Of a stretch of DNA of 64,000 nt, positions 15,282 to 25,200 are shown in pieces. Source of the DNA: Rhizocola hellebori (GTDB taxonomy: Bacteria; Actinomycetota; Actinomycetes; Mycobacteriales; Micromonosporaceae); assembly GCF_016862955.1 (NCBI RefSeq), contig NZ_BONY01000030.1, positions 52,294 through 116,293 of the forward strand, given 5' to 3'. The notes below the pieces were generated by a model. It was not told where the DNA came from, made no database searches, and was given only the letters and a program-made list of their open reading frames with translations. The translations under genes were made by a program, and so were the position numbers. Position 1 is the stretch's first letter. Every line of letters begins with the position of its first letter.

Positions 15282-17531
15282 TCAGAGCTGGTAGCTTCGC
15301 TTCACCAGCACCAGCTCGGAGAAGTGCGACCCGGCCACGTCCACGCCCGCGGGGCGCGGCTTGAAACCGGGCAGCGCCTCCAGACCGTCGCTGCCGTCGG
15401 CCGCCGCGATGCTGACCTTCTCACCCGCGCCCACGGTGACCGTCACCTCCAGACCCTCTGGCGGCGGCGCGTGGAAAAGCAGCTGCAGTTGGCCCTCCCG
15501 GCCCGGGAAAGCCTTGCCCTGCACCATGATTTCGCGGCCGGCCACGTCGAGGTAGATCAGGCGCACGTCTCGCTGCGGGGCGACCCGCAGCCGCACCGTG
15601 CGGCCACCGCTAACGGTCTGCTCGGAGAGCACGGTGACCAGTGGCGGCGGCAGGCTGGCCTGCTGAGCCTGTCCCGTCCACACGCCTTCCAGCATCGGGA
15701 AGCCCGCGACAGAGAACTCCTCTTTGGACACGAACTGCTTGGTCCACTCCCCCGGCGACGACTCGCTGCTGACCCAGAGCGCGGTGCCGGTGTCGGTGTC
15801 GAGCGCATACATCAGCTGGCTCGGGATCGGGTGGGTGACGTCGAAGCGATCCACGACCAGGCCCGCGCCGGTGAGGATCACGGCGATCAGCGCCGCCGAG
15901 CGCACCGCCCAGCCCGCCCACGGCGCCTCATCCAGCAGCGACAGCGCGGCGAAACCGAGCAGCACCGCGAAAAGCGCGGGCGCGGCCGCGGTGGCCAGGC
16001 CGAGGGCCGGGAAGAACAGCGCCACCGTCGGCGCTAGCACGAGGGTCGCGATGGCCACCGCCAGCGTGAGCACCGCCAGCCGCCACACGCCCTTCAGGAA
16101 AAGCGCGCCTATCCCGGCCAGCGCACCGGCCAGAGCGGGGATTGCCGCCAGGTAGGAGCCGCCGGGAACGATGACCGCCATGACCAACGCGAACAACGCC
16201 AGCCAGGCCAGGCCCGCGATGGCGAGGCAGGCGCTGTCGACCTTGCGGCGCAACAGCATCCACCAGCCGAGCATGATCGCGACCACGATCGCCACCACCG
16301 CCCACCTGTACCAGGCGGTGCGCCACGGATCGATCATGTTGCTGTAGCCAGGCCTGATCGTGGTGAGGACTAACCAGAACAGCTGGGCTGCCACCGGTAC
16401 CAAGATGATGGGCAGTAAAGAAACGACCGTGGCCGCGACTATCCGGCCGGTGGTGGTGTGTCGTTTCCGGACGGTCAGCACGGCCAGCGCTATGACCGCA
16501 AGCAGCGCGACAACCGCGATCGGCAGAACGAACGATCCGGGATAGGTGACCAGGATTCCCAGCACCGGAAAGTAGGTGGCGTCAGGCCCGGTGGACTTGG
16601 CGATCTTCGCCAGATCGGCCTCGCCGAACGCCTCGGTCAGCGCGAGCAGGTTGTCGCCGTGGTGCTGCAGGCTGGCCTGATCCATGCGGTCGGGCGTGTC
16701 CTGCGGCTTGTGATAGGCGGCCGAACCATCGATGTAGGCGCTGTTGAGCCCGCCAAAGCGACCGGTGATCCGAAATGGGGTGAAGTCGGTGTCGTTGGGC
16801 AGGATCCGGTAGACCTCGACGGCGAAACTGGTCGCCACCGGATGCGGCGCGTGGGCGCCGAAAACGCCTACCACGTCAGCGTTTCCGGCCGAGGTCTCGA
16901 ACATGACCGCGGGCCCGCTGCTGCCCCGGGCCTCCACGTTGAGCACTATGCCGCCCTGTTGCGCGAGCGGATGCTGCTCGACGAAGGCCTCCGCCCCGCA
17001 CAGGCATGCCTCTTCGGCGTCGGTCAGCACCACCACGATGTCATTGCGTGGGGCCGGTCCTTGTTTAAGCGCCCGAACGGTTTCCAGAATCGTCGACACT
17101 CCCGCGCCGTCGTCGTTGCCGCCCGGCCCGGTCTGCACCGAGTCGTAGTGCGCGACCAGAAAAATCCGCCCGGTCGACGCGCTGCCCGGGATCAGCCCGA
17201 CCACATTGCGAACCCGCGCCCCGCCCTTTATCGTGTTGTCGCCGTTCTTGCCGATGGTCACCGCATCTTGCACCTGCGCGTCAACGCCCAACCCGCGCAA
17301 GGTCTTCAGCAGATAGTCGCGCACATCATCGTTGGCTCTGCTTCCCGTGACGTGGGTCGTCTTTCCCACCTGCTGCACATGCTCAAACGCCCTGGCAGCA
17401 CTGAAATCCGTGGCCGGCGCATCGCTTCCGCGGGGCGATGGCGGCATGACGCTCCACACGCTCAGCGCCCCGACGGCGACCACAGCGGCGATGGCGAGCA
17501 ACGATTGAAAGGTCTTCGGCACGCCCGCCAT
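15282..17531 (-). CDS. Membrane-bound M28-family metallopeptidase (ERMP1/Fxna-like architecture)
   Basis: 749 aa from the start at 17531. An N-terminal signal anchor (about 8-28) is followed by an M28 peptidase domain (about 45-300) with zinc ligands in LVAHYDSVQTGPGGNDDGAG, the catalytic Glu pair in TDAEEACLCGAEAF, and a late His in AAYHKPQDTPDRM. From about 325 to 570 there are eight or more membrane helices, then a C-terminal extracytoplasmic beta domain (about 580-749). The same order, exopeptidase then membrane bundle then beta domain, is seen in eukaryotic ERMP1. Expected to trim N-terminal residues from peptides outside the cell. Confidence 0.88.
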   Translation of the reverse strand: MAGVPKTFQSLLAIAAVVAVGALSVWSVMPPSPRGSDAPATDFSAARAFEHVQQVGKTTHVTGSRANDDVRDYLLKTLRGLGVDAQVQDAVTIGKNGDNTIKGGARVRNVVGLIPGSASTGRIFLVAHYDSVQTGPGGNDDGAGVSTILETVRALKQGPAPRNDIVVVLTDAEEACLCGAEAFVEQHPLAQQGGIVLNVEARGSSGPAVMFETSAGNADVVGVFGAHAPHPVATSFAVEVYRILPNDTDFTPFRITGRFGGLNSAYIDGSAAYHKPQDTPDRMDQASLQHHGDNLLALTEAFGEADLAKIAKSTGPDATYFPVLGILVTYPGSFVLPIAVVALLAVIALAVLTVRKRHTTTGRIVAATVVSLLPIILVPVAAQLFWLVLTTIRPGYSNMIDPWRTAWYRWAVVAIVVAIMLGWWMLLRRKVDSACLAIAGLAWLALFALVMAVIVPGGSYLAAIPALAGALAGIGALFLKGVWRLAVLTLAVAIATLVLAPTVALFFPALGLATAAAPALFAVLLGFAALSLLDEAPWAGWAVRSAALIAVILTGAGLVVDRFDVTHPIPSQLMYALDTDTGTALWVSSESSPGEWTKQFVSKEEFSVAGFPMLEGVWTGQAQQASLPPPLVTVLSEQTVSGGRTVRLRVAPQRDVRLIYLDVAGREIMVQGKAFPGREGQLQLLFHAPPPEGLEVTVTVGAGEKVSIAAADGSDGLEALPGFKPRPAGVDVAGSHFSELVLVKRSYQL

Positions 17532-17561
17532 CCTGCCATGCCCGTCTTCGAATGGCTCGGC

Positions 17562-18344
17562 CTAGCCGAGATACCTGTTGGCAGTGCGCAGACAGCCGGC
17601 CAGGCCATCGAGGATCGCAGCTTCATGCGGCGGCTTCGCTGCCGGCCGGTCCTGGCCCGGCCGGCCATACAGCCGCACTCCGCGATGGCAGGCAACATAG
17701 AGCGAGTTGAGTGTCCGGATGGTATTTGACTTCGCCGCCGGGAACGGCCCCGGCTCCATCGCCTTCAGCGCGGCTTCGATCGACGCCAGCCACTGCGCCA
17801 CATCCTGGGCCGTCAGCTCCTCGCGGAGCAGCACCGCGGTAACCGCGGAACTCACCCGGTCGTCCTCGCCATGCGCGAACAGGTATCCGGTCGGCGCGGT
17901 CAGGCGAGCCGACACCACCTCCAGCAGCTCGCTCAGCTCGGTCCGGCCCAGGTGCCGCGACCGGCCGAAAGCCTCCACCGCATCCGCACCATGGGCCACC
18001 GCATGCAGCCAGCCGAGCTTGGCGTCATAACCCCGAAGATCCTTTTCATGGGGGTACCAATCGGCGAACGCGCTGCGCCATTCGTTTACCGTCGCGGCGT
18101 CGAGCTCCCCTATGACTTCATCGCGCAGCAGAACAGCGACCAGAATCAGCGGTGCGAAGGTGCGGGCCTGAATTTCCGGATGAGCCAGCTGACCAGCCTG
18201 CCGATCCCCCACCGCCCGCAGCCGCCCGTCGGCCTCACCCGCGCCGATCCGCTCCCACAACTGCGCATAGGCGGTCTCGTCGCGCACCACCGGGTCGGGA
18301 GAAGTCAGCATCGAGCACAGGTCGTCGAGGGTGTAGGTGGTCAT
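17562..18344 (-). CDS. DUF2785 domain-containing protein
   Basis: 260 aa from ATG at 18342-18344; the frame reaches 18398 but the extra residues are basic and not conserved-looking. Alpha-helical throughout, with the DUF2785 hallmarks (WYPHEKDLRGYDAKLGWLHA, VAHGADAV, HGEDDRVSSAVTAVLLREEL). Function unknown; the conserved KD...GW..A.AHGAD motif may bind a metal or small ligand. Starts 64 bp downstream of the small gene at 18408-18689 on the same strand. Confidence 0.8.
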   Translation of the reverse strand: MTTYTLDDLCSMLTSPDPVVRDETAYAQLWERIGAGEADGRLRAVGDRQAGQLAHPEIQARTFAPLILVAVLLRDEVIGELDAATVNEWRSAFADWYPHEKDLRGYDAKLGWLHAVAHGADAVEAFGRSRHLGRTELSELLEVVSARLTAPTGYLFAHGEDDRVSSAVTAVLLREELTAQDVAQWLASIEAALKAMEPGPFPAAKSNTIRTLNSLYVACHRGVRLYGRPGQDRPAAKPPHEAAILDGLAGCLRTANRYLG

Positions 18345-18407
18345 CGCGCCAGCTTGCCATCTCGACGGCCGTCGCGGTGACCCGTGTGCTCTCTCCACAT
18401 TGGCCGG

Positions 18408-18689
18408 TCAGTTCCGCCTCTTGCGCCGCGAGTTACGCTCGCCCCCTTCCGCGCCCATGGCCGTCAGCAGATAGATGGTGTGATTCAGCTCGGACTGAAG
18501 CTTGGCTATCTCCCTCAGCGAGGTGGCGATGGACAGCAGCGCGTACTGGCTCAGGCTCAGCTCGCGCAGCCCGGCGGAAAGGTCCCCAGGCTCGACGCCC
18601 TGCGCGATCAGCGCGCTCGCAAGGTTCGAATCGGCAAGATCATGTAACTCCCCCGTGGTCACCGTGCCCTGGCCCTGATCCTCCGCCAT
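18408..18689 (-). CDS. Small helical protein of unknown function
   Basis: 93 aa from ATG at 18687-18689. Residues 8-85 are predicted by eye to be amphipathic helices (LSLSQYALLSIATSLREIAK, LQSELNHTIYLLTAMG), ending in a very basic tail (NSRRKRRN). No family recognised. It stands between a DUF2785 gene and a lipoprotein gene on the same strand. No clear ribosome site, but the codon pattern is typical for high-GC coding and the sequence is protein-like. Confidence 0.55.
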   Translation of the reverse strand: MAEDQGQGTVTTGELHDLADSNLASALIAQGVEPGDLSAGLRELSLSQYALLSIATSLREIAKLQSELNHTIYLLTAMGAEGGERNSRRKRRN

Positions 18690-18760
18690 GAGTAAACGTT
18701 ATGACCACCGCTGGCAGTAGAAGCACGATTCCGCTCTTTTGTCTGTGTGCGCCCGAGGAC

Positions 18761-19168
18761 CTAGCCGTAGTCGTGCCCTTCCGCGGTCACCTGCATTCCG
18801 TCCAGTTTCCATCGACGATTCCCTATCACGATTTCCACCTCTGTGTACCGGATCAGGCCCAGCCCGGCGTTACAGCCCGTGCCCGAGGCCACGGTCAGCG
18901 CCGCCGGCTCGCCCGGCTTGATGGTCGCCGGGGTGACCTGCCAGTCCCCGTCAAAGAACGTGCCCCGCCGCACATTCAGCTTGGCGTGCACCTTCGTCTC
19001 AGGGCTGAGGTGCCCGCCTGCCGCCCCCGCACGCTGCCACTCCGCCCTGGTGTCCAAGTCGCCCTCCGCGCACGCCCTGACCCCCGTCGTTTGCGGCTCC
19101 GGATTCGGCTTCGCCGCGCACCCGGCGGCCACCACGCCAACCATCGCCAGCGCTATCGGCTTCCTCAT
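18761..19168 (-). CDS. Small lipoprotein, DUF4232-like
   Basis: 135 aa from ATG at 19166-19168. Signal and lipobox: MRKPIALAMVGVVAAGCAAKP, with the lipidated Cys at about 17. The mature part starts with a Cys-containing ACAEGDLDTRAEWQ and has PGEPAALTVASGTGCN in the middle, the spacing seen in DUF4232 proteins, where two Cys probably form a disulfide across a beta-sandwich. Function unknown. Divergent from the HAD gene (67 bp between starts). Confidence 0.65.
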   Translation of the reverse strand: MRKPIALAMVGVVAAGCAAKPNPEPQTTGVRACAEGDLDTRAEWQRAGAAGGHLSPETKVHAKLNVRRGTFFDGDWQVTPATIKPGEPAALTVASGTGCNAGLGLIRYTEVEIVIGNRRWKLDGMQVTAEGHDYG

Positions 19169-19235
19169 GCCGCTATCACGCGAGCGCCCCAGCACCCGTT
19201 GCACCCCGCTGTGCCAACTCTGCTTCACTTGCCCC

Positions 19236-19928
19236 GTGGAAAGACTCGTTCTCTGGGACATCGATCGCACGCTCGTCACCATGGCCGGTGTCGGTCATGC
19301 CCTCCTAGCCCAGGCGCTTCAAGTGACCACCGGCGTCGAGCTCGTCCACCAGCCCGAGCTGGGCGGCAAGACCGACCGCGAGCTGATCACCACCGTGCTG
19401 ACCGCGCACGGCCTGGACGCGGCCGAGCCGCTGATCGAGCGCATGCACGCGGAGATGGCCGTCGCCGCCCACGAACGTACCGACCACATGCGTGCCGTCG
19501 GCTTCGCCCTGCCCGGCGCATCGGCTGTGCTCGCCGCCCTGGCAACGGTTCCCGGCGTCGTGCAGTCCGTCGTCACGGGCAACATAGCCCCGGTCGCCCG
19601 CCTCAAGCTCGCCGCCGTCGATCTCGACCGGTTCATCGACTTCGAGATCGGCGGCTACGGCTCCGAAAGCCTCGTCCGCGGCGATCTGGTCAACTTGGCC
19701 CGCTCCCGGGCCGCCCGCAAACACCGCACCACGCTGTCCAACGAGTCGGTGATCGTCATCGGCGACACGGTTCACGACATCGTGGGCGCCAAGTTCAGCG
19801 GCGCCGTCGCGATCGGGGTCGCCACCGGCTTGAACACCACAGCCGACCACTTGCACGCCGCTGGCGCAGACGTGGTGTTCTCCTCGCTCGAGGACACCGC
19901 GGCGGTCCTCGCCGCAGTGCTCGCCTAG
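19236..19928 (+). CDS. HAD-superfamily hydrolase (phosphoglycolate phosphatase-like)
   Basis: 230 aa from GTG 19236, which gives the normal HAD start VERLVLWDIDRTL (nucleophile Asp8 and acid Asp10); an open frame back to 18843 is antisense to the lipoprotein. Motif II Thr lies in VQSVVTGN, the motif III Lys about 170 (RAARKH), and motif IV is VIVIGDTVHDIVGAK. A helical cap between motif I and II (about 15-85) places it in subfamily I, usual for small phosphomonoesterases. Substrate unknown. Confidence 0.85.
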   Translation: MERLVLWDIDRTLVTMAGVGHALLAQALQVTTGVELVHQPELGGKTDRELITTVLTAHGLDAAEPLIERMHAEMAVAAHERTDHMRAVGFALPGASAVLAALATVPGVVQSVVTGNIAPVARLKLAAVDLDRFIDFEIGGYGSESLVRGDLVNLARSRAARKHRTTLSNESVIVIGDTVHDIVGAKFSGAVAIGVATGLNTTADHLHAAGADVVFSSLEDTAAVLAAVLA

Positions 19929-19931
19929 CTC

Positions 19932-20456
19932 TCAGAACACCGCCAGCTCGGAGTGGGTCATCTCGTACTCGGTGATCGACGGATCCGGCGGATAGGCCAT
20001 CGTCGCTCCGCTGCGCTCAAACCCAAGACGCCGGTAAAACGCTTCAGCCCGACTATTGATTTCGGTGACGAACAACCTCACCTGCTCCGCCCCGGCCGCA
20101 TCGCGCGCCCATCGGATCACCGCGCCCACCACCGCGCCGGACACGCCAAGCCCGCTGCCCCGAAAGTCGGGCGTGACGTAGACGCCGAACAGATGCACCG
20201 TCGGCTCGACCACCTTGTCATCCATGAACCCGCTCGCCTTGCCCACCAGGTGACCGTCATGAGTGGCCACGAAGGTGGCCATCGTCGCGTCGGTCGCACC
20301 TTGGCGCACGCGATCCTGCCAATACTCGTCCGGCTCGGCCACCGACTCGGCGTACTGCTCCACAAACGCCAGCGGCGCCGCCTGCAGCGCCTCCAGCCGC
20401 AGCTGCCGAAACTCGCGCCAATCTTCGGGTTCGAGACGCCTGACCGCAAACTCCAT
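19932..20456 (-). CDS. GNAT family N-acetyltransferase
   Basis: 174 aa from ATG at 20454-20456. The acetyl-CoA motif A is YVTPDFRGSGLGVSGAVVGAV (R-G-S-G-L-G) around residues 95-115, followed by VRLFVTEINSRAEAFYRRLGFERSG, the usual final helix and strand. N-terminal RLEPEDWREFRQLRLEAL matches the substrate-side helices of the family. Substrate unknown. Ends 3 bp from the convergent HAD gene. Confidence 0.85.
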   Translation of the reverse strand: MEFAVRRLEPEDWREFRQLRLEALQAAPLAFVEQYAESVAEPDEYWQDRVRQGATDATMATFVATHDGHLVGKASGFMDDKVVEPTVHLFGVYVTPDFRGSGLGVSGAVVGAVIRWARDAAGAEQVRLFVTEINSRAEAFYRRLGFERSGATMAYPPDPSITEYEMTHSELAVF

Positions 20457-20538
20457 GCCGCGATCATGCCGCAGCCCCGGAACCCCCGAAACCGAGTTTC
20501 CACGTGTTCGCCCCACCCCGAATCGTCACAACCCGATC

Positions 20539-20558
20539 GTCTAAGTTAACATTTAGAC
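20539..20558. promoter_or_regulatory. Inverted repeat upstream of XRE regulator gene
   Basis: GTCTAA (20539-20544) and TTAGAC (20553-20558) with an 8-nt AT-rich spacer containing GTTAAC. It stands about 85 bp upstream of the XRE-type regulator start and 83 bp upstream of the divergent GNAT gene. Local AT-richness in a GC-rich background suggests a promoter/operator; autoregulation is inferred only. Confidence 0.35.
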
Positions 20559-20645
20559 TTGCCTATGGTGAGGTAGCGTGAAACCTGCGGCCTGAGTTGC
20601 GGGGCGTTCATGATGCCGCCAGTCCTCCTCCCCTGGATGGTTGAC

Positions 20646-21788
20646 ATGACATTCGCCGCACGCCTCCAACAGCTCATCGCTGTGCGCGGACTGTCTTATC
20701 GCGCCCTCGCGGCGCAGACCTACTACAGCAAGAGTTTCCTGCACGATCTGGCCCGAGGCCGCAAACAGCCCAACCTCGATACAGCGACTCGCATCGACGA
20801 CGCATTGCAGGCGGGCGGCACGTTGGTCGCCCTTGTCACGTCAGCTTCCGAAGACGAAACTGCTGCCGCCGAACTCGCGCGCCGAGTCAATGCCAGCGAT
20901 GTCAGCGACGAAACCATGTCTCAGCTCGAGGCGGCGTTCGATGATCTCGCGGTCCGCTATCCGAACACCGCGCCGGGTCTGCTCATCGGGCCGACACGTA
21001 TGCATCTTGACCACGTCGGGCAGCTGCTTGACGCACGGATGACCCTGGTCCACCACCGCCGCCTTCTCGTAGTCGGTGGATGGCTGTCCCTGCTCGCCGC
21101 CACCCTCCACATAGACATGCGCCAGCCCGACGCAGCCCGCGGCCGACTCGCCGTGGCGACTGACCTCGCCCGCCACGGCGAGCACGACGAACTGCGCGCA
21201 TGGTGTCTGGAAACCCGAGCATGGGAGTTGCTTGTCAACGGCGAGTACATGGGAGCGGCGAGTCTGTCGCGCCAAGCGCAGGCCCTCGCACCGCGCGGCA
21301 CCTCAGCGTTGATCCAGGCCACCGCGCAGGAGGGCAGGGCCTGGGCACGGATGCACGACATCGCGGCAACTCGCCGCTCCCTCGACGCCGTCGATCGCCT
21401 TGTCAGCTCACTGGCACAACCCGACCGACCAGAGCACCACTACCGCTATGACCCGGACAAGGCCTTGTCCTACACCGCCACCACGCTTGCGTGGGCGGGC
21501 GACCCGGCAGCAGAGCCCTACACCAGAGCGGTGATTGCTCAACTAGAAAGCAGCCACGGCGTCCCCCGCCCACGACGAGCCGCGCTCGCCCGCCTGGATC
21601 TGGGTCTAGCCCTGGTTGCCCGCGACGAGATCGATGAGGCGGCGGCTGTTGGGGTGCAGGCGATCACGTCCGGCTTGCTCGTCAAGTCGACGTGGTGGCG
21701 TGCCACAGAAATCCTCGCCGCCGTTGAAGAGTCGGGACTCGCCGAGGCTGCAGATCTGCGTGAGGCCTACGAGACCTACCGGCCATAG
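20646..21788 (+). CDS. XRE-family DNA-binding protein with TPR-like C-terminal region
   Basis: 380 aa from ATG 20646; ATGs at 20610 and 20637 are possible. Residues 3-60 form a Cro/C1-type helix-turn-helix (LQQLIAVRGLSYRALAAQTY, then YSKSFLHDLARGRKQP). The rest is helical and repeats at about 35-40 residues (GEHDELRAWCLETRAWELLV, EYMGAASLSRQAQALA, YTRAVIAQLESSHG), as in actinobacterial XRE-TPR regulators that sense a peptide or small protein. The small TTG-started gene downstream is a plausible partner. Confidence 0.8.
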   Translation: MTFAARLQQLIAVRGLSYRALAAQTYYSKSFLHDLARGRKQPNLDTATRIDDALQAGGTLVALVTSASEDETAAAELARRVNASDVSDETMSQLEAAFDDLAVRYPNTAPGLLIGPTRMHLDHVGQLLDARMTLVHHRRLLVVGGWLSLLAATLHIDMRQPDAARGRLAVATDLARHGEHDELRAWCLETRAWELLVNGEYMGAASLSRQAQALAPRGTSALIQATAQEGRAWARMHDIAATRRSLDAVDRLVSSLAQPDRPEHHYRYDPDKALSYTATTLAWAGDPAAEPYTRAVIAQLESSHGVPRPRRAALARLDLGLALVARDEIDEAAAVGVQAITSGLLVKSTWWRATEILAAVEESGLAEAADLREAYETYRP

Positions 21789-21962
21789 CTCAGCGGACAC
21801 CCGACGGACGCTCCGGATATTCCAGAATGACCGGCCCCAGGCGAGGCTGACTACGGGCATCGGGCCGTATGAGGGACGAACCCTCCCGTCGGCCCGATGC
21901 CTCGAACCGCCAGGGCGGCATCGCTCCAGGATTCCGCCATCCTCGACACCGCTGGAGGAACG

Positions 21963-22247
21963 TTGTCCTTGGTTCCGCTTTGGACACCGCACAGCGGTGG
22001 GTCTGTCCCAGTCGACGTCACGTGGCGGGTATTAAAACTGGCCCGCACCGAGGATCGACGGTGGAAGCTCGCTGCGGTGTCCGACCATCCTCACGGCGAC
22101 TGGCAATCGGCGTTGGCCGTGGCTCGCGATTGGTTCAGAACACACCGCGACGACGTAGAGCACGGGCAGCTGCGGATCCACGTCGAGCCTCTCAACATGC
22201 CTGGCGCGCAAGCTCCTGCCGGCTCTCGTCAGACCGCCGTCAGGTGA
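21963..22247 (+). CDS. Small hypothetical protein downstream of XRE regulator
   Basis: 94 aa from TTG 21963, chosen because a perfect GGAGG stands 4 nt upstream at 21954-21958; an ATG at 21897 has no such site. The sequence is protein-like, with Trp-rich beta pattern (LSLVPLWTPHSGGSVPVDVT, LARTEDRRWKLAAVSDHPHG) and a helix (DWQSALAVARDWFRTHRDDV). No family recognised. In actinomycetes XRE-TPR regulators are often followed by small partner genes, which fits this position. Convergent with the dual-ATPase gene, 42 bp apart. Confidence 0.5.
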   Translation: MSLVPLWTPHSGGSVPVDVTWRVLKLARTEDRRWKLAAVSDHPHGDWQSALAVARDWFRTHRDDVEHGQLRIHVEPLNMPGAQAPAGSRQTAVR

Positions 22248-22289
22248 GCGGCAAGGCGCGATCATGGCCCGGCTAGCAACCGGACGCCT

Positions 22290-25200
22290 TTAGACTGCGC
22301 GGGTACCATCGGCGGGTCCAGTTCCGGCCGCGCGGGCGATTACCTCTTCTGTTGTCAGGGGGCTGCTTGGGTGGTGGCTGAGGCACATCGGCATCTGGAT
22401 TTTGCTGAATGCCGTTCCTTCGCCCGAGGCGTAGAACTGGCCGGACGACAGTAGTGAGATGTCCAGCACCTGGCTTCCCTTGGCCTGTGCCATTTCGCGG
22501 GCCGCGCTGATCTGCGCCGGGCTGTTGAGGAAGCCGAAGAACTGGGTGGCGGCGTTGCCGGGGATCCTGTTGTGCAGAGCTTTCGGCGCCTGGGTCGCGA
22601 AGACCAGGCCCAGCCCATACTTTCGGGCTTGGGAGGCCAGGGCCAGAGTGCTTTGGGTGCAGGCGGTCATGGCTCCGGAAGGTGCGAGGGTCTGCGCTTC
22701 GTCCATGACCAGCAGGCCGCCGAGCGGGCGATCGCCGGCCGGGTTTTGCCTGATCCAAGCGAACAGGGCCATCTGAAGCTGATTGACGAAGCCCTGCCGT
22801 TGGCTGTCGGACGGCAAGCCCGCGAAGCTGATGACCGATATCCTGGCCCGCTTGCCGGGGGCCGGTGTCAGCAGGATTCCGGGATCGACGGGCTCGCCTT
22901 CGCCGCCGAACATCGGGTCGTTGACCATTGCCGCGGTGAGGCTGTCGGACATCTCCGACGCCAGCTTGTCGGCCCGGCTCAAGGAGATCAGGCCGTCGGG
23001 CAGCTCAGCTAGCAGCTTGACGAACTCCTTCAGGCTGGTTCCGCCGCGGCGCGCAAAGTGTTGCAGGGTCGCCCGCAGGACGGCCCGGCCCTGGGACGCC
23101 TTGGCGAGTTCACTGTCCACTTTGGCGCGCGGCGCAAGCGCTGCCACAGCGGCGTCTATCGCCACGCTGAACTCGTCCGCGTCGTCGATCACACTTCGAA
23201 AGTCGGGCAGTGGCTTGAAACTCAAGGGGCGGCCGGCTGTTCGGCGCGGAGTCCACACCACCACGTCGGTGTTGGCGATGTAGTCGCGGGCTTTGTCGGC
23301 GTCGCCAGGGCCCCAGTTCGACGGCGCGTCGGGCCATGGATCGCCCAGCCTGGCAAGGTCGTTGTTGGGGTCCAGGACGATGGCCGAGACGCCGTTGAGG
23401 GCGCACTCCTCGACCAGACGCCGGATGAGAACCGTCTTTCCCGACCCCGATCCGGCGAAGATGGCCGTGTGCTTGCGCAAAGACTCCAGTGGCAGGCCCA
23501 ATACCTGCTCGCCGTCGGCGAACCTGGCCAAGGCGACCACCGGCCCGCGCGGCGTGGCCGGCGTGCGCGGCTTGGCCGACGGCGGCAACACTTGCGGCGG
23601 CGCGCTTCCTCGCGTACCAAGAAAATCCCCGAACACCGCTTGGAAAAGAGCGGTGGAGGAGGCGTGCCGGCGCGCGACCAGCCACTCGTTGAGCGCGGGG
23701 TCGCGCTCGGTCAGCACATCCTTAAGCGCGGCAAAGACTTTCAGGTCAGACTCTGCTATCGGCAGCGTGACGCCACCCGCGGCGGCGAACTCCGCGAGCA
23801 CCTGCTGAGTCTTCGGGCCCTTGTTCCAAGGCTTGTTCCGCAACAAAAATAACTTTCTGCCGGGTACCTGATGATGCAAACCCGCAGTCGTAGAAGCCGC
23901 CCGAATCCGGTTCAGGGCGGCCACCGCGTTGTCGCTGGCGATGCCGCGGAAGGCCCAATGCGTCTCGTTTTCGGTCGCCTCGTCGAGGTCCTCGCGGAGG
24001 CGGGCGTGCAGCGGCGCCTTCTTCCCGGGCGGCGGATCCTGGAACAGCACCCGATCAGCCGACTTTATCTCCTCGATGAAGGCGGCCAGGCCCGCCGACA
24101 GCAGGCTGGGCAGCACGCCATCTTCGGTCGCCGGATCCAGGGCCGGCCCGACATCGACTATCTTGCACAGCCCCGCGAAGCGCCGGTCGAGCGCCTTCAG
24201 CGCATCCGCGGGAGCCTCCGGTGGCGTTGGCGCGGCCAATGGTGGCGGCTGTTTGCCGTCGATCAGGTGTTCCAGCTCGGTCATCCTGTTGTGCTGGAAG
24301 CATCTGTCGATATGCGCGGCCACGGCCTTCATCAACCCGCGCGGGGTGAAGTCCGTCGCCTCCGCGAAGGCTTCCGGCTTGACCGGCCACGTGGGATACG
24401 CCGGCACGAAGCCGATGTCGCGATACTGGGCGGCCAGCCGCTTCTCGATCAGCTCCCGGCCGAACTCCGCGGTGGGGATGGTCTGCAACGCACGCGCCTC
24501 GTGGAACCGGTCCGGCACGGTGTCGATCGCCCGGCTCTTGATCAGGACCCATGACTCCGGCAGGCTCGTCAACACGGTAACCGTGCGCCGGGTGGTTTCC
24601 CGCAACCGCATGAGCCCGTCGGCCACCCGGTCCAGCAGCAAGACTTCATGCGGATCCGGGAGACCGTCGGTGGTGCCGATGGTCTTGTCCAGCGACTGAG
24701 CCAGCAGGGTGTCGATCTGGTCAATGGCGATGACCGCCGGCCCGGTCAGCGCCAGCAGCTGGGATAGTTCCTTGAGCACCTGCTGCGGCGGTTTTCCGCT
24801 GCGGTGAAGCCCCCAGATCGCGCGTTCGTTGGCGTCGGTGTCGTCCATCGACTGCAGGTAGTTGTAGCCGATGTCCTGCAAGGCCTGGTCCGCCGAGGCA
24901 TAGAGGACGACCGCGCGGGCCGTGTCCTGGCAAGCCATGCCGACTTGGCGGTTGTGGTGGCGAAGGTTGGCGATGAAGGCGGCCATGTCGTCCGGTGTCA
25001 GCTTCAGATCGCCGGCGATCGCGCCCTGCACCGCCCCGGAAAGCCCTATCTTGGCCGACAGCCGGCGAAGAAACGTCTTGAGTTGGCTTTCCCGCTCATT
25101 CGACTCCCGCAGCAGGCCGTCGAGAATCGAAATCATCGTGCTTTCCCAGAAGCTGGTCCCGTCGAGCAGGCCCACCAGGAAGAAATATCCGCCGTCCTGT

